DNA of 64,000 bases from Pseudovibrio sp000156235 (GTDB lineage Bacteria > Pseudomonadota > Alphaproteobacteria > Rhizobiales > Stappiaceae): assembly GCF_000156235.1 (NCBI RefSeq), contig NZ_DS996809.1, positions 1 through 64,000 of the forward strand, given 5' to 3'. Every line of letters starts with the position of its first letter. Positions within the stretch are counted from its first letter, which is position 1. The position numbers and the translations under genes are program-made. The notes under the pieces were generated by a model. It saw only the letters and a program-made list of their open reading frames with translations, searched no databases and was not told the DNA's origin. Below, in pieces: positions 16,448-25,631 of the stretch.

Positions 16448-17338
16448 ATGAACTGGGATGATGCAAGAGTGTTTCTTGCTGTGGCACGCTCCGGACAAAT
16501 TTTGGGAGCTGCTCAAAGGCTAGGTCTTAACCATGCAACCGTGGCCCGCCGCCTCTCTGCACTTGAGGCGGCATTGCAGGCTAAACTGATTGATCGCCGA
16601 ACCACAGGCTGCGCCTTGACCAGTGAAGGTGAGCGGTTCTTTGAGTTTGCTGAGAGCATGGAAACGGAGATGCTTTCTGCTCGCGCTGAAATCGGCGGGA
16701 CGGATGTGGAGCTTTCCGGTGCGGTGCGTATTGGTGCACCTGATGGCTTTGGAGTTGCGTTTCTGGCGCCACGCCTTGGGGCTCTCAATGAACGTTATCC
16801 CGATCTGACACTGCAGTTGGTTCCACTCCACAGGGCTTTCTCCCTTTCAAAGCGAGAGGCAGATCTGGCCGTGACAGTGGGCCAGCCAGAACATGGGCGT
16901 TTAGTCAGCCGAAAACTGACGGATTACTCTCTGGGCCTTTATGCCTCCCGTACCTATGCTGATCGCTATGGCCTGCCACAGACCGAAGAAGAGCTGAAGC
17001 AGCATCGCCTGATTGGATATGTGGACGATCTGATCTTTGCCTCCTCTCTCAACTACTCCGCTGAGTTCTCCAAGGAGTGGCAGTCACGTCTAGAGTGCGC
17101 CAGTGCTCTTGGGCAGACGGAAGCCGTACGCGCTGGCAGCGGGATCGGCATCCTTCACGGGTTTATTGCGGATGGAAATGATGACTTCGTGCCTGTGCTG
17201 CCTGAACGACGTATCTCGCGCAGTTACTATCTTGTGACCCATGAAAGCGCACGACACCTGCGCCGTATCAAAGCTGTCTCGGATTTCATCAGTGATCTGG
17301 TAAAGCAAGAGAAGGATCTCTTTAGAAACCACCTGTAA
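16448..17338 (+). CDS. LysR-family transcriptional regulator
   Basis: A 296-residue LTTR: N-terminal winged helix (VFLAVARSGQILGAAQRLGL, NHATVARRLSALE) and a C-terminal periplasmic-binding-protein-like effector domain. ATG 16448 gives the canonical MNWDDARVFL start; an upstream TTG at 16424 is unlikely. Divergent transcription from mmsA is the classic arrangement of an LTTR and its target, so it likely regulates valine or beta-alanine/inositol-related catabolism. The ligand is unknown. Confidence 0.9.
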   Translation: MNWDDARVFLAVARSGQILGAAQRLGLNHATVARRLSALEAALQAKLIDRRTTGCALTSEGERFFEFAESMETEMLSARAEIGGTDVELSGAVRIGAPDGFGVAFLAPRLGALNERYPDLTLQLVPLHRAFSLSKREADLAVTVGQPEHGRLVSRKLTDYSLGLYASRTYADRYGLPQTEEELKQHRLIGYVDDLIFASSLNYSAEFSKEWQSRLECASALGQTEAVRAGSGIGILHGFIADGNDDFVPVLPERRISRSYYLVTHESARHLRRIKAVSDFISDLVKQEKDLFRNHL

Positions 17339-17372
17339 CACACTGATTTAGAGTCGGTTTCAAGCCATTAAA

Positions 17373-17404
17373 ATTATAAATTGTCATTTTTGATAATTTA
17401 TAAT
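17373..17404. promoter_or_regulatory. A+T-rich inverted repeat upstream of a hypothetical gene
   Basis: ATTATAAATT (17373-17382) and AATTTATAAT (17395-17404) form a perfect 10-bp inverted repeat with a 12-base spacer, ending 46 bases before ATG 17451. It could be an operator or overlap the promoter (TATAAT-like blocks are inside both arms). Confidence 0.45.
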
Positions 17405-17450
17405 ATACAGTCGGCATACCCTCCTGACTGTAACTTGAAGGCAAAATGAG

Positions 17451-18290
17451 ATGATTGGTAAGCTTGCGGAGTACGTTGGCGTTCCTTTGGTTGTTGTCAC
17501 TATCGTGGCAACCTTGCTTTATTTTGATTTTGGCGGATATCTGACGCAGGAAAGCCAGGCTGCCGATGGTAAGGACCAGCCCAAAGTGCTGGATACGCTT
17601 ATCGCGGACATTCCCTCTCTGCCCGTGATCAAGGGAGATTTTCCGAGTCTTTACAAAGACCTGCAGAGTCAAATTGAGAAAGAGATTCAATCAGGCTCTG
17701 ATGAGCGGGTGTTGGCCAAGAGTTTGCATGACTTGCTCTATCGTGCCCTGCAGGTGTATCGGCCACTTCTGAAGTATGCTGATGACGATAAAATCATCGA
17801 GGTCCTGAAAGCCAAGCGTGCCCTCACCTTGAAGCTGAACAAAAGCAAGGGTGAGCTGATTTGTGCGCAGGTCTTTTCCGGGTCGACTGGCGCGTTTCTG
17901 GACAGCTACACAGAGGTGGAAAGCGAAAGCACCAAAGAAGGGCTGGTTCTCTTCCGCCTACTTGCAGATGCGCAAGTGAAAGCCAAGGATGACGGGCTTG
18001 TCATTCATTACCCGGCAGAGCCATTGAAGAAGAAAATCCGTGTGATTGGGCAGGCAACAGATAAGCCCACCGATACGGACTTGTATCTTCCGGTGAACGC
18101 AGCTTTTGACGCGCTTGTGAAAGTGTATCCGATGGAGTCACTGAGCCGTATTTTTGCTGCGGACCCAACAGATAAGCAACTCTGTGACAGTGAGATCCGC
18201 CTTTATGATGCGATCATTGGATTGCCGAAACCGCATGGCCCAGCGGTGCGCAAGTACATTGTCGATCTGCTTTACTTTGCAGGCTACTAG
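17451..18290 (+). CDS. Hypothetical membrane-anchored protein, 279 aa
   Basis: Not recognised. One N-terminal hydrophobic segment (VPLVVVTIVATLLYFDF, about residues 11-27) without a clear cleavage site suggests an inner-membrane anchor with a periplasmic domain of about 245 residues. That domain begins with a flexible stretch, then helical segments, and has two cysteines (ELICAQ, KQLCDSE). GAAGG precedes ATG at a somewhat long spacing. The gene is isolated, with a palindromic A+T-rich site upstream and a bidirectional terminator downstream. Confidence 0.8.
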   Translation: MIGKLAEYVGVPLVVVTIVATLLYFDFGGYLTQESQAADGKDQPKVLDTLIADIPSLPVIKGDFPSLYKDLQSQIEKEIQSGSDERVLAKSLHDLLYRALQVYRPLLKYADDDKIIEVLKAKRALTLKLNKSKGELICAQVFSGSTGAFLDSYTEVESESTKEGLVLFRLLADAQVKAKDDGLVIHYPAEPLKKKIRVIGQATDKPTDTDLYLPVNAAFDALVKVYPMESLSRIFAADPTDKQLCDSEIRLYDAIIGLPKPHGPAVRKYIVDLLYFAGY

Positions 18291-18325
18291 CCATCTCCCA
18301 CCCCTTGTGCAAGTAGTCCCATAAC

Positions 18326-18357
18326 AAAAACGCCGGCCCCATAAGGCCGGCGTTTTT
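18326..18357. terminator. Bidirectional terminator
   Basis: AAAAACGCCGGCC and GGCCGGCGTTTTT form a near-perfect stem around a six-base loop, flanked by A and T runs, between the convergent hypothetical gene and manB. Confidence 0.93.
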
Positions 18358-18380
18358 AGCGTCTTTATTCTGTTTAGGCG

Positions 18381-19892
18381 TTAGGCCAGTTCAGCAAGTG
18401 TCTGGTTGTAGTCACCAACCTCTGGATTTTCGCGCAGGACTGAATCCATTGCTTTGAACATCTCGTGCAGGCGCTCTTCAGAAACTGGGCTTTCCACCAC
18501 AACAACCAGTTCAGGTTTGTTGGAGGATGCGCGAACAAGGCCCCAGGTGCCGTCATCACAAACAACACGAACGCCGTTTACGGTGATGAGGTCATCAATG
18601 TCATGACCGGATACTTTCGCGCCTTCCGCCTTCATAGACTTGAAGCGCTCAACAACACGATCAACCACATCGTACTTGATCTCATCTGCGCATTTTGCTG
18701 CCATGGTTGGGGAGCCCCAGGTCTTTGGCAGGTCACGGCGCAGATCAGCCATGGTCTTATCCGGGTTGCGGTCCATCATGTCCAGAACAGCAACTGCAGA
18801 GACAACACCATCATCATACCCACGGCCAATTGGTGGGTTGAAGAAATAGTGGCCGGACTTTTCGAAGCCAGCGATCGCACCAAGCTCAGTCACGCGGCGT
18901 TTGATGTAAGAGTGACCGGTTTTGAAGTAGTCAGTCTTCGCACCATTGGCCTTGAGGACCGGGTCCGTGTGGTAGAGACCGGTTGACTTCACATCCACAA
19001 CGAACTGAGTTTCCGGATGTAACGCGGAGATATCGCGGGCGAGCATGACGCCGACTTTATCTGCGAAGATCTCTTCACCTTCGTTATCAACCACACCGCA
19101 GCGGTCACCATCACCGTCAAAGCCCAGACCAACTTCAGCGCCGGTTTCCAGCACCTTGTCGCGGATCGCATGAAGCATCTTCATATCTTCCGGATTCGGG
19201 TTGTAGTTCGGGAAGGTATGATCCAGCTCGCAGTCCAGTGGAATAACATCCACACCCAGCGCTTCAAGAATACGAGGTGCGAATGCACCTGCTGTGCCGT
19301 TACCACATGCCACGACCGCTTTGATCGGGCGTTTCAGCTTCTCGCGTTCCGTCAGATCCGCAATGTAGCGGTCTGCCAGATCCGGGTGATACTCATAGGA
19401 ACCACCACCACGCAGATCACTTTTGCCTTCCAGAACGATCTCCTTCAGGCGACCCATTTCTTCCGGACCAAAGGTCAGCGGACGGTTTGCGCCCATTTTT
19501 ACGCCGGTCCAGCCGTTGTCGTTGTGGGAGGCTGTGACCATCGCCACGCATGGGACATCCAGATCAAACTGAGCGTAGTAAGCCATTGGAGACATGGCGA
19601 GGCCAATGTCATGCACCTTGATGCCAGCTGACATGAGACCAGTGATCAAGGCCATTTTGATTGAGGCAGAGTAACCGCGAAAGTCATGACCGGTTACGAT
19701 CTCAGGGCGAACACCAAGTTCATGAATGAGAGTTCCGAGCCCCTCGCCCAGCGCCTGAATGCCCTTCAGGTTGATCTCTTCTTCAAAGAGCCAGCGCGCA
19801 TCGTACTCGCGAAAACCGGTTGGCTTGACCAACGGTGTCGTTTCATAGGCCAAGGTGTTCGGCGTTAGCTTTGAAACCGGTTTAACTGACAT
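18381..19892 (-). CDS. manB: Phosphomannomutase/phosphoglucomutase
   Basis: A 503-residue alpha-D-phosphohexomutase. It has the active phosphoserine loop (VTASHNDNGWTGVKMG), the magnesium loop (GFDGDGDRCG), and the C-terminal phosphate-binding stretch (RASSNKPELVVVVE; usually RxSxTxP, here RASSNKP). It interconverts mannose-6-P and mannose-1-P and possibly glucose phosphates. AGGAG six bases before ATG supports the start. It lies downstream of manC on the same strand (109-base gap), so the pair supplies GDP-mannose for glycan synthesis. Confidence 0.9.
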   Translation of the reverse strand: MSVKPVSKLTPNTLAYETTPLVKPTGFREYDARWLFEEEINLKGIQALGEGLGTLIHELGVRPEIVTGHDFRGYSASIKMALITGLMSAGIKVHDIGLAMSPMAYYAQFDLDVPCVAMVTASHNDNGWTGVKMGANRPLTFGPEEMGRLKEIVLEGKSDLRGGGSYEYHPDLADRYIADLTEREKLKRPIKAVVACGNGTAGAFAPRILEALGVDVIPLDCELDHTFPNYNPNPEDMKMLHAIRDKVLETGAEVGLGFDGDGDRCGVVDNEGEEIFADKVGVMLARDISALHPETQFVVDVKSTGLYHTDPVLKANGAKTDYFKTGHSYIKRRVTELGAIAGFEKSGHYFFNPPIGRGYDDGVVSAVAVLDMMDRNPDKTMADLRRDLPKTWGSPTMAAKCADEIKYDVVDRVVERFKSMKAEGAKVSGHDIDDLITVNGVRVVCDDGTWGLVRASSNKPELVVVVESPVSEERLHEMFKAMDSVLRENPEVGDYNQTLAELA

Positions 19893-20001
19893 ATTTTCTC
19901 CTAGGTAAGCATCAGATCACTGGTAGTGCAGAGACGTGACGCTTTTATCAAACTCCGTTTGAATGTGTTTCGTTACCCACCAAACGGTTTTCAAATTCAC
20001 G

Positions 20002-21390
20002 TTATACTCGCAGGATATCATCCTCGGCGATGTATGCGCCGGACTGGACTTCGATCATGCGAACCGGGATTTTTCCCGGATTTTGTAGTTTGTGCCTTGC
20101 TCCAAGCGGGACAAAGACAGACTGATTTTCTGAAATCAGCTCATCTTTCCCATCAATGGTCACTTCCAGCGTTCCACTCACAACAACCCAGTGCTCTGCA
20201 CGGTGGATGTGGCGCTGCAGTGTCAGGCCTTTGCCAGGTTCGATCATCATGGACTGCACACGAAAGCGCTCGCCTTCTGAGATACGCTCGCTCCATCCCC
20301 ATGGGCGATAAACGCGGCGGTGTTGAACAGTTTCAGGCCGGTTTGCCTTGTCCAATTGTTCCACCACCTTCTTCACGTCCTGCGCCTTATCTTTTGCGGC
20401 GACGAGGAGTGCGTCCTTGGTGTTGACGACCATGACATCTTCCAAGCCGACAACGCTGACGAGGGCATCTTCAGAATAAACGAGGCAATTTTTGGACTGT
20501 TCGAAGATCGCGTCGCCCAAAGCGGAGTTACCCTCATCATTCTTTGCCATGGACTCCCAGATTGCAGGCCAAGAACCCAGATCACTCCACCCCGGATCAG
20601 TGGGAACGCAGGCAACATTCTCTTCATTTTCCATGATCGCATAGTCAAAGGAGATGTTGCGCACCTGTGCGAAGGCTTCTTCTTCCAATCTCAGGAAGTC
20701 CAGATCGTGCCTTGCATTCTCAGAGGCCTTGGCCACCTGCTCCCAGATATCAGGGGCGTGCTTTTGGAAAGCATCGCGCATGGCAGCAGCTGAGTACATG
20801 AAGATGCCGGCGTTCCAAAGGTAGTTGCCGTCTTTGAGGAACTCCTCTGCGGTCGCCTGGTCCGGCTTTTCGACAAAGGCATCGACCTTGCGGACAGACT
20901 CACTGCCCTCGCATAGCTTGATGTAGCCGTAGCCGGTGTTGGGTTCGCTTGGTTCAATACCAAAGGTCACGATCTGCCCGGCATCAGCAGCAGTCTGCGC
21001 TGCGTCTACAGCGCATAGAAACTCTTTGTCATCTGCGACCAGATGATCTGACGGCAGCAGCAATACGATGGCGTTTTCATCTGTCTGTAGCGCCATAAGA
21101 GCTGCAAGAGCCGCTGGTGCAGCGGTGTTGCGTCCGCATGGCTCCAGCACGATGGCCTGAGGCTCAATACCGAGTTCTGCCATTTGCTCGCCGATCAGAA
21201 AGCGATGATCCTGATTGGAAATGACCAGAGGCGCGCGGAATTGCTCGGAACTCACTCGTTCACATGTCTTTTGAAAGAGGCTTTGTCCTGAAAAGATTGG
21301 CAAGAATTGTTTTGGCCTTTCTCTACGGGACAGAGGCCAGAGGCGAGATCCAAACCCACCCGACAGAATCACAGGTGTGATTTTGCTCAT
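20002..21390 (-). CDS. manC: Mannose-1-phosphate guanylyltransferase / mannose-6-phosphate isomerase
   Basis: A 462-residue bifunctional type II PMI. The N-terminal nucleotidyltransferase shows VILSGGFGSRLWPLSR (GTP-binding pyrophosphorylase signature) and FVEKPDQATAEEF; the C-terminal cupin holds the isomerase motif region (RPWGWSERISEGERF, QRHIHRAEHWVVVSGT). It makes GDP-mannose from mannose-1-P and fructose-6-P via mannose-6-P. The start is uncertain: ATG 21390 gives the standard MSKITPVILSGG, ATG 21405 is also possible, and neither has a good ribosome-binding site. Probably an operon with manB. Confidence 0.92.
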   Translation of the reverse strand: MSKITPVILSGGFGSRLWPLSRRERPKQFLPIFSGQSLFQKTCERVSSEQFRAPLVISNQDHRFLIGEQMAELGIEPQAIVLEPCGRNTAAPAALAALMALQTDENAIVLLLPSDHLVADDKEFLCAVDAAQTAADAGQIVTFGIEPSEPNTGYGYIKLCEGSESVRKVDAFVEKPDQATAEEFLKDGNYLWNAGIFMYSAAAMRDAFQKHAPDIWEQVAKASENARHDLDFLRLEEEAFAQVRNISFDYAIMENEENVACVPTDPGWSDLGSWPAIWESMAKNDEGNSALGDAIFEQSKNCLVYSEDALVSVVGLEDVMVVNTKDALLVAAKDKAQDVKKVVEQLDKANRPETVQHRRVYRPWGWSERISEGERFRVQSMMIEPGKGLTLQRHIHRAEHWVVVSGTLEVTIDGKDELISENQSVFVPLGARHKLQNPGKIPVRMIEVQSGAYIAEDDILRV

Positions 21391-21641
21391 GCTATTGCCA
21401 GTCATATTTTTAGGATCACTTTCAAACAAACGAGTAGACTATTCGTAAACTCAGAAGGTGCAGGCAAAAACCCTCAAAACACGTGGAGTTTCAGTGTTCC
21501 ACACATTCTCTCGAAAAGTAATTAAGGCATTTTACCAGTCTCTTTATCGTCAACTTACCTAGTACTTTTCAGGGGTATTCAGTCGATTTGGGACGGGTCA
21601 CGATATTCGTTAATTCATTTAAGCATTTGATTGGGGGGACA

Positions 21642-22955
21642 ATGCGGGATGAACTCAGGCAATCTGTCGAGAGCAAAGTAGAGGAGCTTGTGGCTCTGAC
21701 ACGGGATCTGATTGCGTTTCCAACTATCAATCCTCCCGGAGAGGCTTATCGCCCCTGTGCCGAGTTCATTGGGGAACGCTTGAGGCGCAAAGGCTTCCAG
21801 GTTGAGTATGTCAGAGGTGAAAGCACCCCTGGCGACTCTGATCGCTATCCGCGTATCAATGTCATCTGTCGCTATGAGGGACGCGGCCCCGGGCCTTGCG
21901 TTCATTTCAACTCACACATTGATGTGGTTGAAGTTGGATATGGCTGGACGGTTGATCCATTTGCCGGGGTTGTCAAAGACGGAAAGGTCTTTGGGCGTGG
22001 AGCCTGCGATATGAAGGGCGGTTTGGCTTCTTCCATTATTGCGGCAGAAACTCTGATTGAGTGTTTCCCCGAGTTTTGCGGTGCGATTGAGATCTCAGGC
22101 ACCGTTGATGAAGAGTCTGGTGGGCTTGGCGGCGTGGCTTATCTTGCCAGACACGGATATTTTTCCAAGCCTCGCGTTGATCATGTGATCATCCCGGAAC
22201 CACTGCATAAGGATCAGGTCTGTCTTGGACACAGAGGGGTCTGGTGGAGTGAGATCGAGACTCGCGGCTCCATTGCCCACGGCTCAATGCCGTTCTTGGG
22301 AGACAGCGCAATTCGTCACATGGGGGCGTTTTTGAATGTGCTTGAAGACGAGCTTTACCCTGCGCTCAGCAAAAAACAAACACAAATGCCGGTTATTCCT
22401 CCCGGCGCCCGATCATCAACGTTAAATATCAATTCGTTACATGGCGGGCAGGATGAAGGACATGACGGTCTTCCCTCCCCTTGTGTTGCGGATAGCTGCC
22501 GCATCGTACTGGATCGTCGCTTCTTGATTGAAGAGCCTTTGGAGGACGTGAAACAAGAGATAGTTGAAATATTAGAAAATCTGCGTAAAACACGTAGAAA
22601 TTTCGAATATGAACTTAAGGATCTCCTTGAAGTTCTCCCTGTGATGGCCGACAAAGACTCCCCAGTCGCGCGCGCAGTCGCAGACGGAATTAAAGACGTG
22701 CTTCAAAAGGATGCGTCATATGTGGTCTCTCCGGGGACATATGATCAGAAGCACATAACACGGCTTGGCCATTTGCACGATTGTATTGCGTATGGCCCAG
22801 GCAAACTTGAGATGGCGCACAGGCCGGACGAATTTGTTGGAATTGAGGATCTCGTAGACAGCGCAAAAGTAATGGCACTGGCGGCGTACTCTCTTCTAAC
22901 AGAGCCTGATGCAAGCCCAATAACAAGAACACAGTCTGATCACGTGCACTCTTAA
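21642..22955 (+). CDS. M20-family metallohydrolase (ArgE/DapE-like deacylase)
   Basis: A 437-residue di-zinc hydrolase: HFNSHIDVVEVG (first metal His and Asp), GRGACDMKGG (bridging Asp), GTVDEESGG (catalytic Glu-Glu), PEP around the next ligand and EMAHRPDEFV with the C-terminal His. Such enzymes cleave N-acyl or peptide bonds of amino acids. ATG 21642 has an ideal GGGGGG run in front. It directly precedes a full peptide-type ABC importer (20-base gap), so it probably hydrolyses the imported compound. It is not the arginine-pathway ArgE, which has its own gene at 29991. Confidence 0.88.
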   Translation: MRDELRQSVESKVEELVALTRDLIAFPTINPPGEAYRPCAEFIGERLRRKGFQVEYVRGESTPGDSDRYPRINVICRYEGRGPGPCVHFNSHIDVVEVGYGWTVDPFAGVVKDGKVFGRGACDMKGGLASSIIAAETLIECFPEFCGAIEISGTVDEESGGLGGVAYLARHGYFSKPRVDHVIIPEPLHKDQVCLGHRGVWWSEIETRGSIAHGSMPFLGDSAIRHMGAFLNVLEDELYPALSKKQTQMPVIPPGARSSTLNINSLHGGQDEGHDGLPSPCVADSCRIVLDRRFLIEEPLEDVKQEIVEILENLRKTRRNFEYELKDLLEVLPVMADKDSPVARAVADGIKDVLQKDASYVVSPGTYDQKHITRLGHLHDCIAYGPGKLEMAHRPDEFVGIEDLVDSAKVMALAAYSLLTEPDASPITRTQSDHVHS

Positions 22956-22975
22956 AGTATAAGGGACGGAATGGA

Positions 22976-24487
22976 ATGCATGCAAAGTCATTAAAAAGTC
23001 GGCTGCTTTGCCTTGCTGGAGGCGCGGCCCTCGTCCTTGCAGCACTTACAGGTGCGCACGGTTCTGCTGAAGCCAAATCATCCCTGTCTTTGGGAATGGT
23101 ACTTGAACCTCCTCATCTTGACGCGACTGCAGGCGCAGCTGCTGCGATTGATGAAGTGGTTTATCAAAACATCTTTCAGGGTCTGACACGTATCGGGCCG
23201 GATGGTAGCGTTCAGCCTTCTCTCGCCAAATCCTGGGATGTGAGCGAAGATGGAATGACCTATCGCTTCCACCTGCAAAAGGGTGTTGTCTTCCATGACG
23301 GAACACCGTTTTCAGCTGAGGATGTCAAGTTTTCCATCGATCGCGCACGGGCGGAAGGCAGCGTGAATGCCCAGAAGCCTTTGTTTGCAGCGATTAGTGA
23401 AGTGGTGGTGGTTGATCCGGAAACCGTTGATATCAAACTCACCACGCCAAGTGGCAATCTTGCTTATAATCTGGCTTGGGGTGACGCCGTTATCGTTTCT
23501 CCTAAATCAGCTGAGAGCAACAAAACGAAACCGATTGGCACCGGACCATTCAAGTTCGATCGCTGGATGAAGGGGCAGGAAATCCGCATTTCCCGCTTTG
23601 ATGGTTATTGGGGTGATCAGCCTAAGTTGGATAAAGCATCGTTCCGTTTTATCTCTGATCCCAACGCTGCTTTTGCTGCGATGATCTCCGGTGACCTTGA
23701 TGCGTTTCCAACCTTCTCTGCACCAGAAACCATTGCTCAGTTTGAAGCTGATCCACGTTTTGAAGTTGCGATTGGGACCACTGAAGGTGAAACCATTCTA
23801 GCGATGAACAACACTCGTGGCCCGCTTAAGAACAAGCTGGTCCGTCAGGCTATTTCTCATGCGATTAACAAGCAGGCGCTGATTGACGGAGCAATGTTCG
23901 GTCTGGGCACTCCAATCGGCACACACTTTGCGCCGCACCACCCTGCCTATAACGATCTGACGGGACTTTATCCTTACGATCCAGCAAAGGCGAAAGAGCT
24001 GCTTGCCAAGGCCGGTTACGCTGATGGCTTCAGTGCGACACTGAAATTGCCACCACCAACCTATGCCCGCCGTGGCGGTGAATTGATTGCATCAGATCTG
24101 AAGAAAGTTGGCATTGACCTGAAGATCATTCCGGTTGAATGGGCGCAGTGGCTTTCTGAGGTATTTAAAGAGACCAACTACGACTTCACCATCGTCTCTC
24201 ACGTTGAGCCAATGGATATTGGTATCTATGCGCGGGAGAAGTACTACTTCAACTACAACAGTGACGCCTTCAAGAACGTGATTGAAGAGCTGAATGTGAC
24301 AGTTGATGAAGAGAAGCGTTATGAGCTTTTGAAACAGGCTCAGCAGATCATCTCTGACGATGCGGTGAATGTATATCTGTTCCAGCTGGCGAAGTCTGGT
24401 GTTTGGAATGCCAATGTGAAGGGGCTTTGGCGCAACTCTCCGACACCGGGCAATGACCTGTCGCAGGTTCACTGGGCAAATAACTAA
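22976..24487 (+). CDS. ABC transporter substrate-binding protein, family 5 (DppA/OppA type)
   Basis: A 503-residue periplasmic protein. The signal peptide (about residues 1-33) ends AHGSAEA; the mature part has the family-5 pattern: QNIFQGLTRIGPDGSVQPSL, SWDVSEDGMTYRFHL, VFHDGTPFSAEDVKFSIDRA. These proteins deliver di- or oligopeptides, and also opines, sugars or heme, to the membrane permeases encoded next. A hairpin after the gene may let it be expressed at higher level than the permeases. Ligand unknown; the adjacent hydrolase, kinase and aldolase genes point to a sugar-containing conjugate. Confidence 0.9.
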   Translation: MHAKSLKSRLLCLAGGAALVLAALTGAHGSAEAKSSLSLGMVLEPPHLDATAGAAAAIDEVVYQNIFQGLTRIGPDGSVQPSLAKSWDVSEDGMTYRFHLQKGVVFHDGTPFSAEDVKFSIDRARAEGSVNAQKPLFAAISEVVVVDPETVDIKLTTPSGNLAYNLAWGDAVIVSPKSAESNKTKPIGTGPFKFDRWMKGQEIRISRFDGYWGDQPKLDKASFRFISDPNAAFAAMISGDLDAFPTFSAPETIAQFEADPRFEVAIGTTEGETILAMNNTRGPLKNKLVRQAISHAINKQALIDGAMFGLGTPIGTHFAPHHPAYNDLTGLYPYDPAKAKELLAKAGYADGFSATLKLPPPTYARRGGELIASDLKKVGIDLKIIPVEWAQWLSEVFKETNYDFTIVSHVEPMDIGIYAREKYYFNYNSDAFKNVIEELNVTVDEEKRYELLKQAQQIISDDAVNVYLFQLAKSGVWNANVKGLWRNSPTPGNDLSQVHWANN

Positions 24488-24520
24488 AATCACCTAGCAA
24501 ATACACGTAGATATTTGCAC

Positions 24521-24552
24521 AGGGCTGCGGCTGCAACCGTAATCGCGGCCCT
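24521..24552 (+). terminator. Intercistronic hairpin (partial terminator or mRNA stabiliser)
   Basis: AGGGC (24521-24525) pairs with GCCCT (24548-24552), extended inward by GCG/CGC after one mismatch. It lies in the 196-base gap between the binding-protein gene and the first permease gene, a usual place for a structure that raises binding-protein levels relative to the membrane subunits. Confidence 0.45.
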
Positions 24553-24683
24553 TCTCAATTGCTATTCCAGACCAATTGGTTTAAGCGATTTCAAACCGAT
24601 AGTTACTCTAGGGGTAACCCTTTTCTCTCATTGTACAATTTGCTTGTGCGACGCAAGTTTGATTGGTTTTGCGGATTTGTCGA

Positions 24684-25631
24684 ATGCTCTGGTTCGCGTT
24701 CCTTCGCCTCATAGGCTTACTGACAACTCTATTGGCCGCAAGCCTCGTAATCTTCGTTGTGCTTGAGGTTATTCCCGGTGATCCGGCAGAAGTGATGCTT
24801 GGGCTGAACGCACAGCCCGACACGCTGGCAGCGCTGCGTGCCGAACTGGGTCTGAACGCACCTGTCTCTACCCGTTATGTCAACTGGTTGTTCGGCATGC
24901 TGCAGGGCGATTTTGGGATCAGCTATACCTATTCCGTTCCAGTTGCAGAACTCATCGGTGAGCGTATTCAGATCAGCCTTCCGCTGGCCACCGGCGCTCT
25001 GATCCTTTCTACAATCATCGCAATCCCAATCGGCGTTTATTCAGCACGGTATCATGGCAAGGTCATTGATACGGGCATCATGTCTGTCGCGCAGATTGGT
25101 ATTGCGATCCCGAACTTCTGGATCGCTATTCTTTTAGTTTACGTATTCGCGATTGTGCTTCGTGTGTTGCCATCGGGCGGCTTCCCCGGTTGGGAGGTGA
25201 GCTTCTTTGGCTCATTACAAGCGCTGATCCTGCCTGTTGTGGCTTTGGCCTTGCCGCAGGCCAGCATTCTGGCCCGTGTGATGCGTTCTGCTCTGCTGGA
25301 TGTACTGCATGAGGACTATATCCGCACCGCACGCGCTAAAGGTCTTTCCAACAAAGCCACGCTTTGGCACCATGGTGTGCGAAATGCCCTTATTCCGGTG
25401 CTGACCATTCTTGGCCTTCAGTTCTCCTTCCTGATTGCGGGTACTGTTATCATTGAGAACCTGTTCTACCTGCCAGGACTTGGACGTCTGATTTTCCAAG
25501 GCATCACTCAGCGCGATCTCATTGTCGTAAAAAGCAGCGTGATGCTGCTTGTTGCTCTGACCATCTTCGTGACGTTTCTCGTCGACATCGCCTATGCAGC
25601 CATTGATCCAAGATTGAGGCGACGAGTATGA
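24684..25631 (+). CDS. ABC transporter permease (DppB type)
   Basis: A 315-residue inner-membrane protein with six hydrophobic helices. It ends with the EAA-loop region typical of DppB/GsiC permeases (HEDYIRTARAKGLSNKATLW) and ENLFYLPGLGRLIFQGITQRD. ATG 24684 is chosen over an upstream TTG at 24663; ribosome-binding site weak. Its stop overlaps the next permease gene by four bases. Confidence 0.9.
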   Translation: MLWFAFLRLIGLLTTLLAASLVIFVVLEVIPGDPAEVMLGLNAQPDTLAALRAELGLNAPVSTRYVNWLFGMLQGDFGISYTYSVPVAELIGERIQISLPLATGALILSTIIAIPIGVYSARYHGKVIDTGIMSVAQIGIAIPNFWIAILLVYVFAIVLRVLPSGGFPGWEVSFFGSLQALILPVVALALPQASILARVMRSALLDVLHEDYIRTARAKGLSNKATLWHHGVRNALIPVLTILGLQFSFLIAGTVIIENLFYLPGLGRLIFQGITQRDLIVVKSSVMLLVALTIFVTFLVDIAYAAIDPRLRRRV

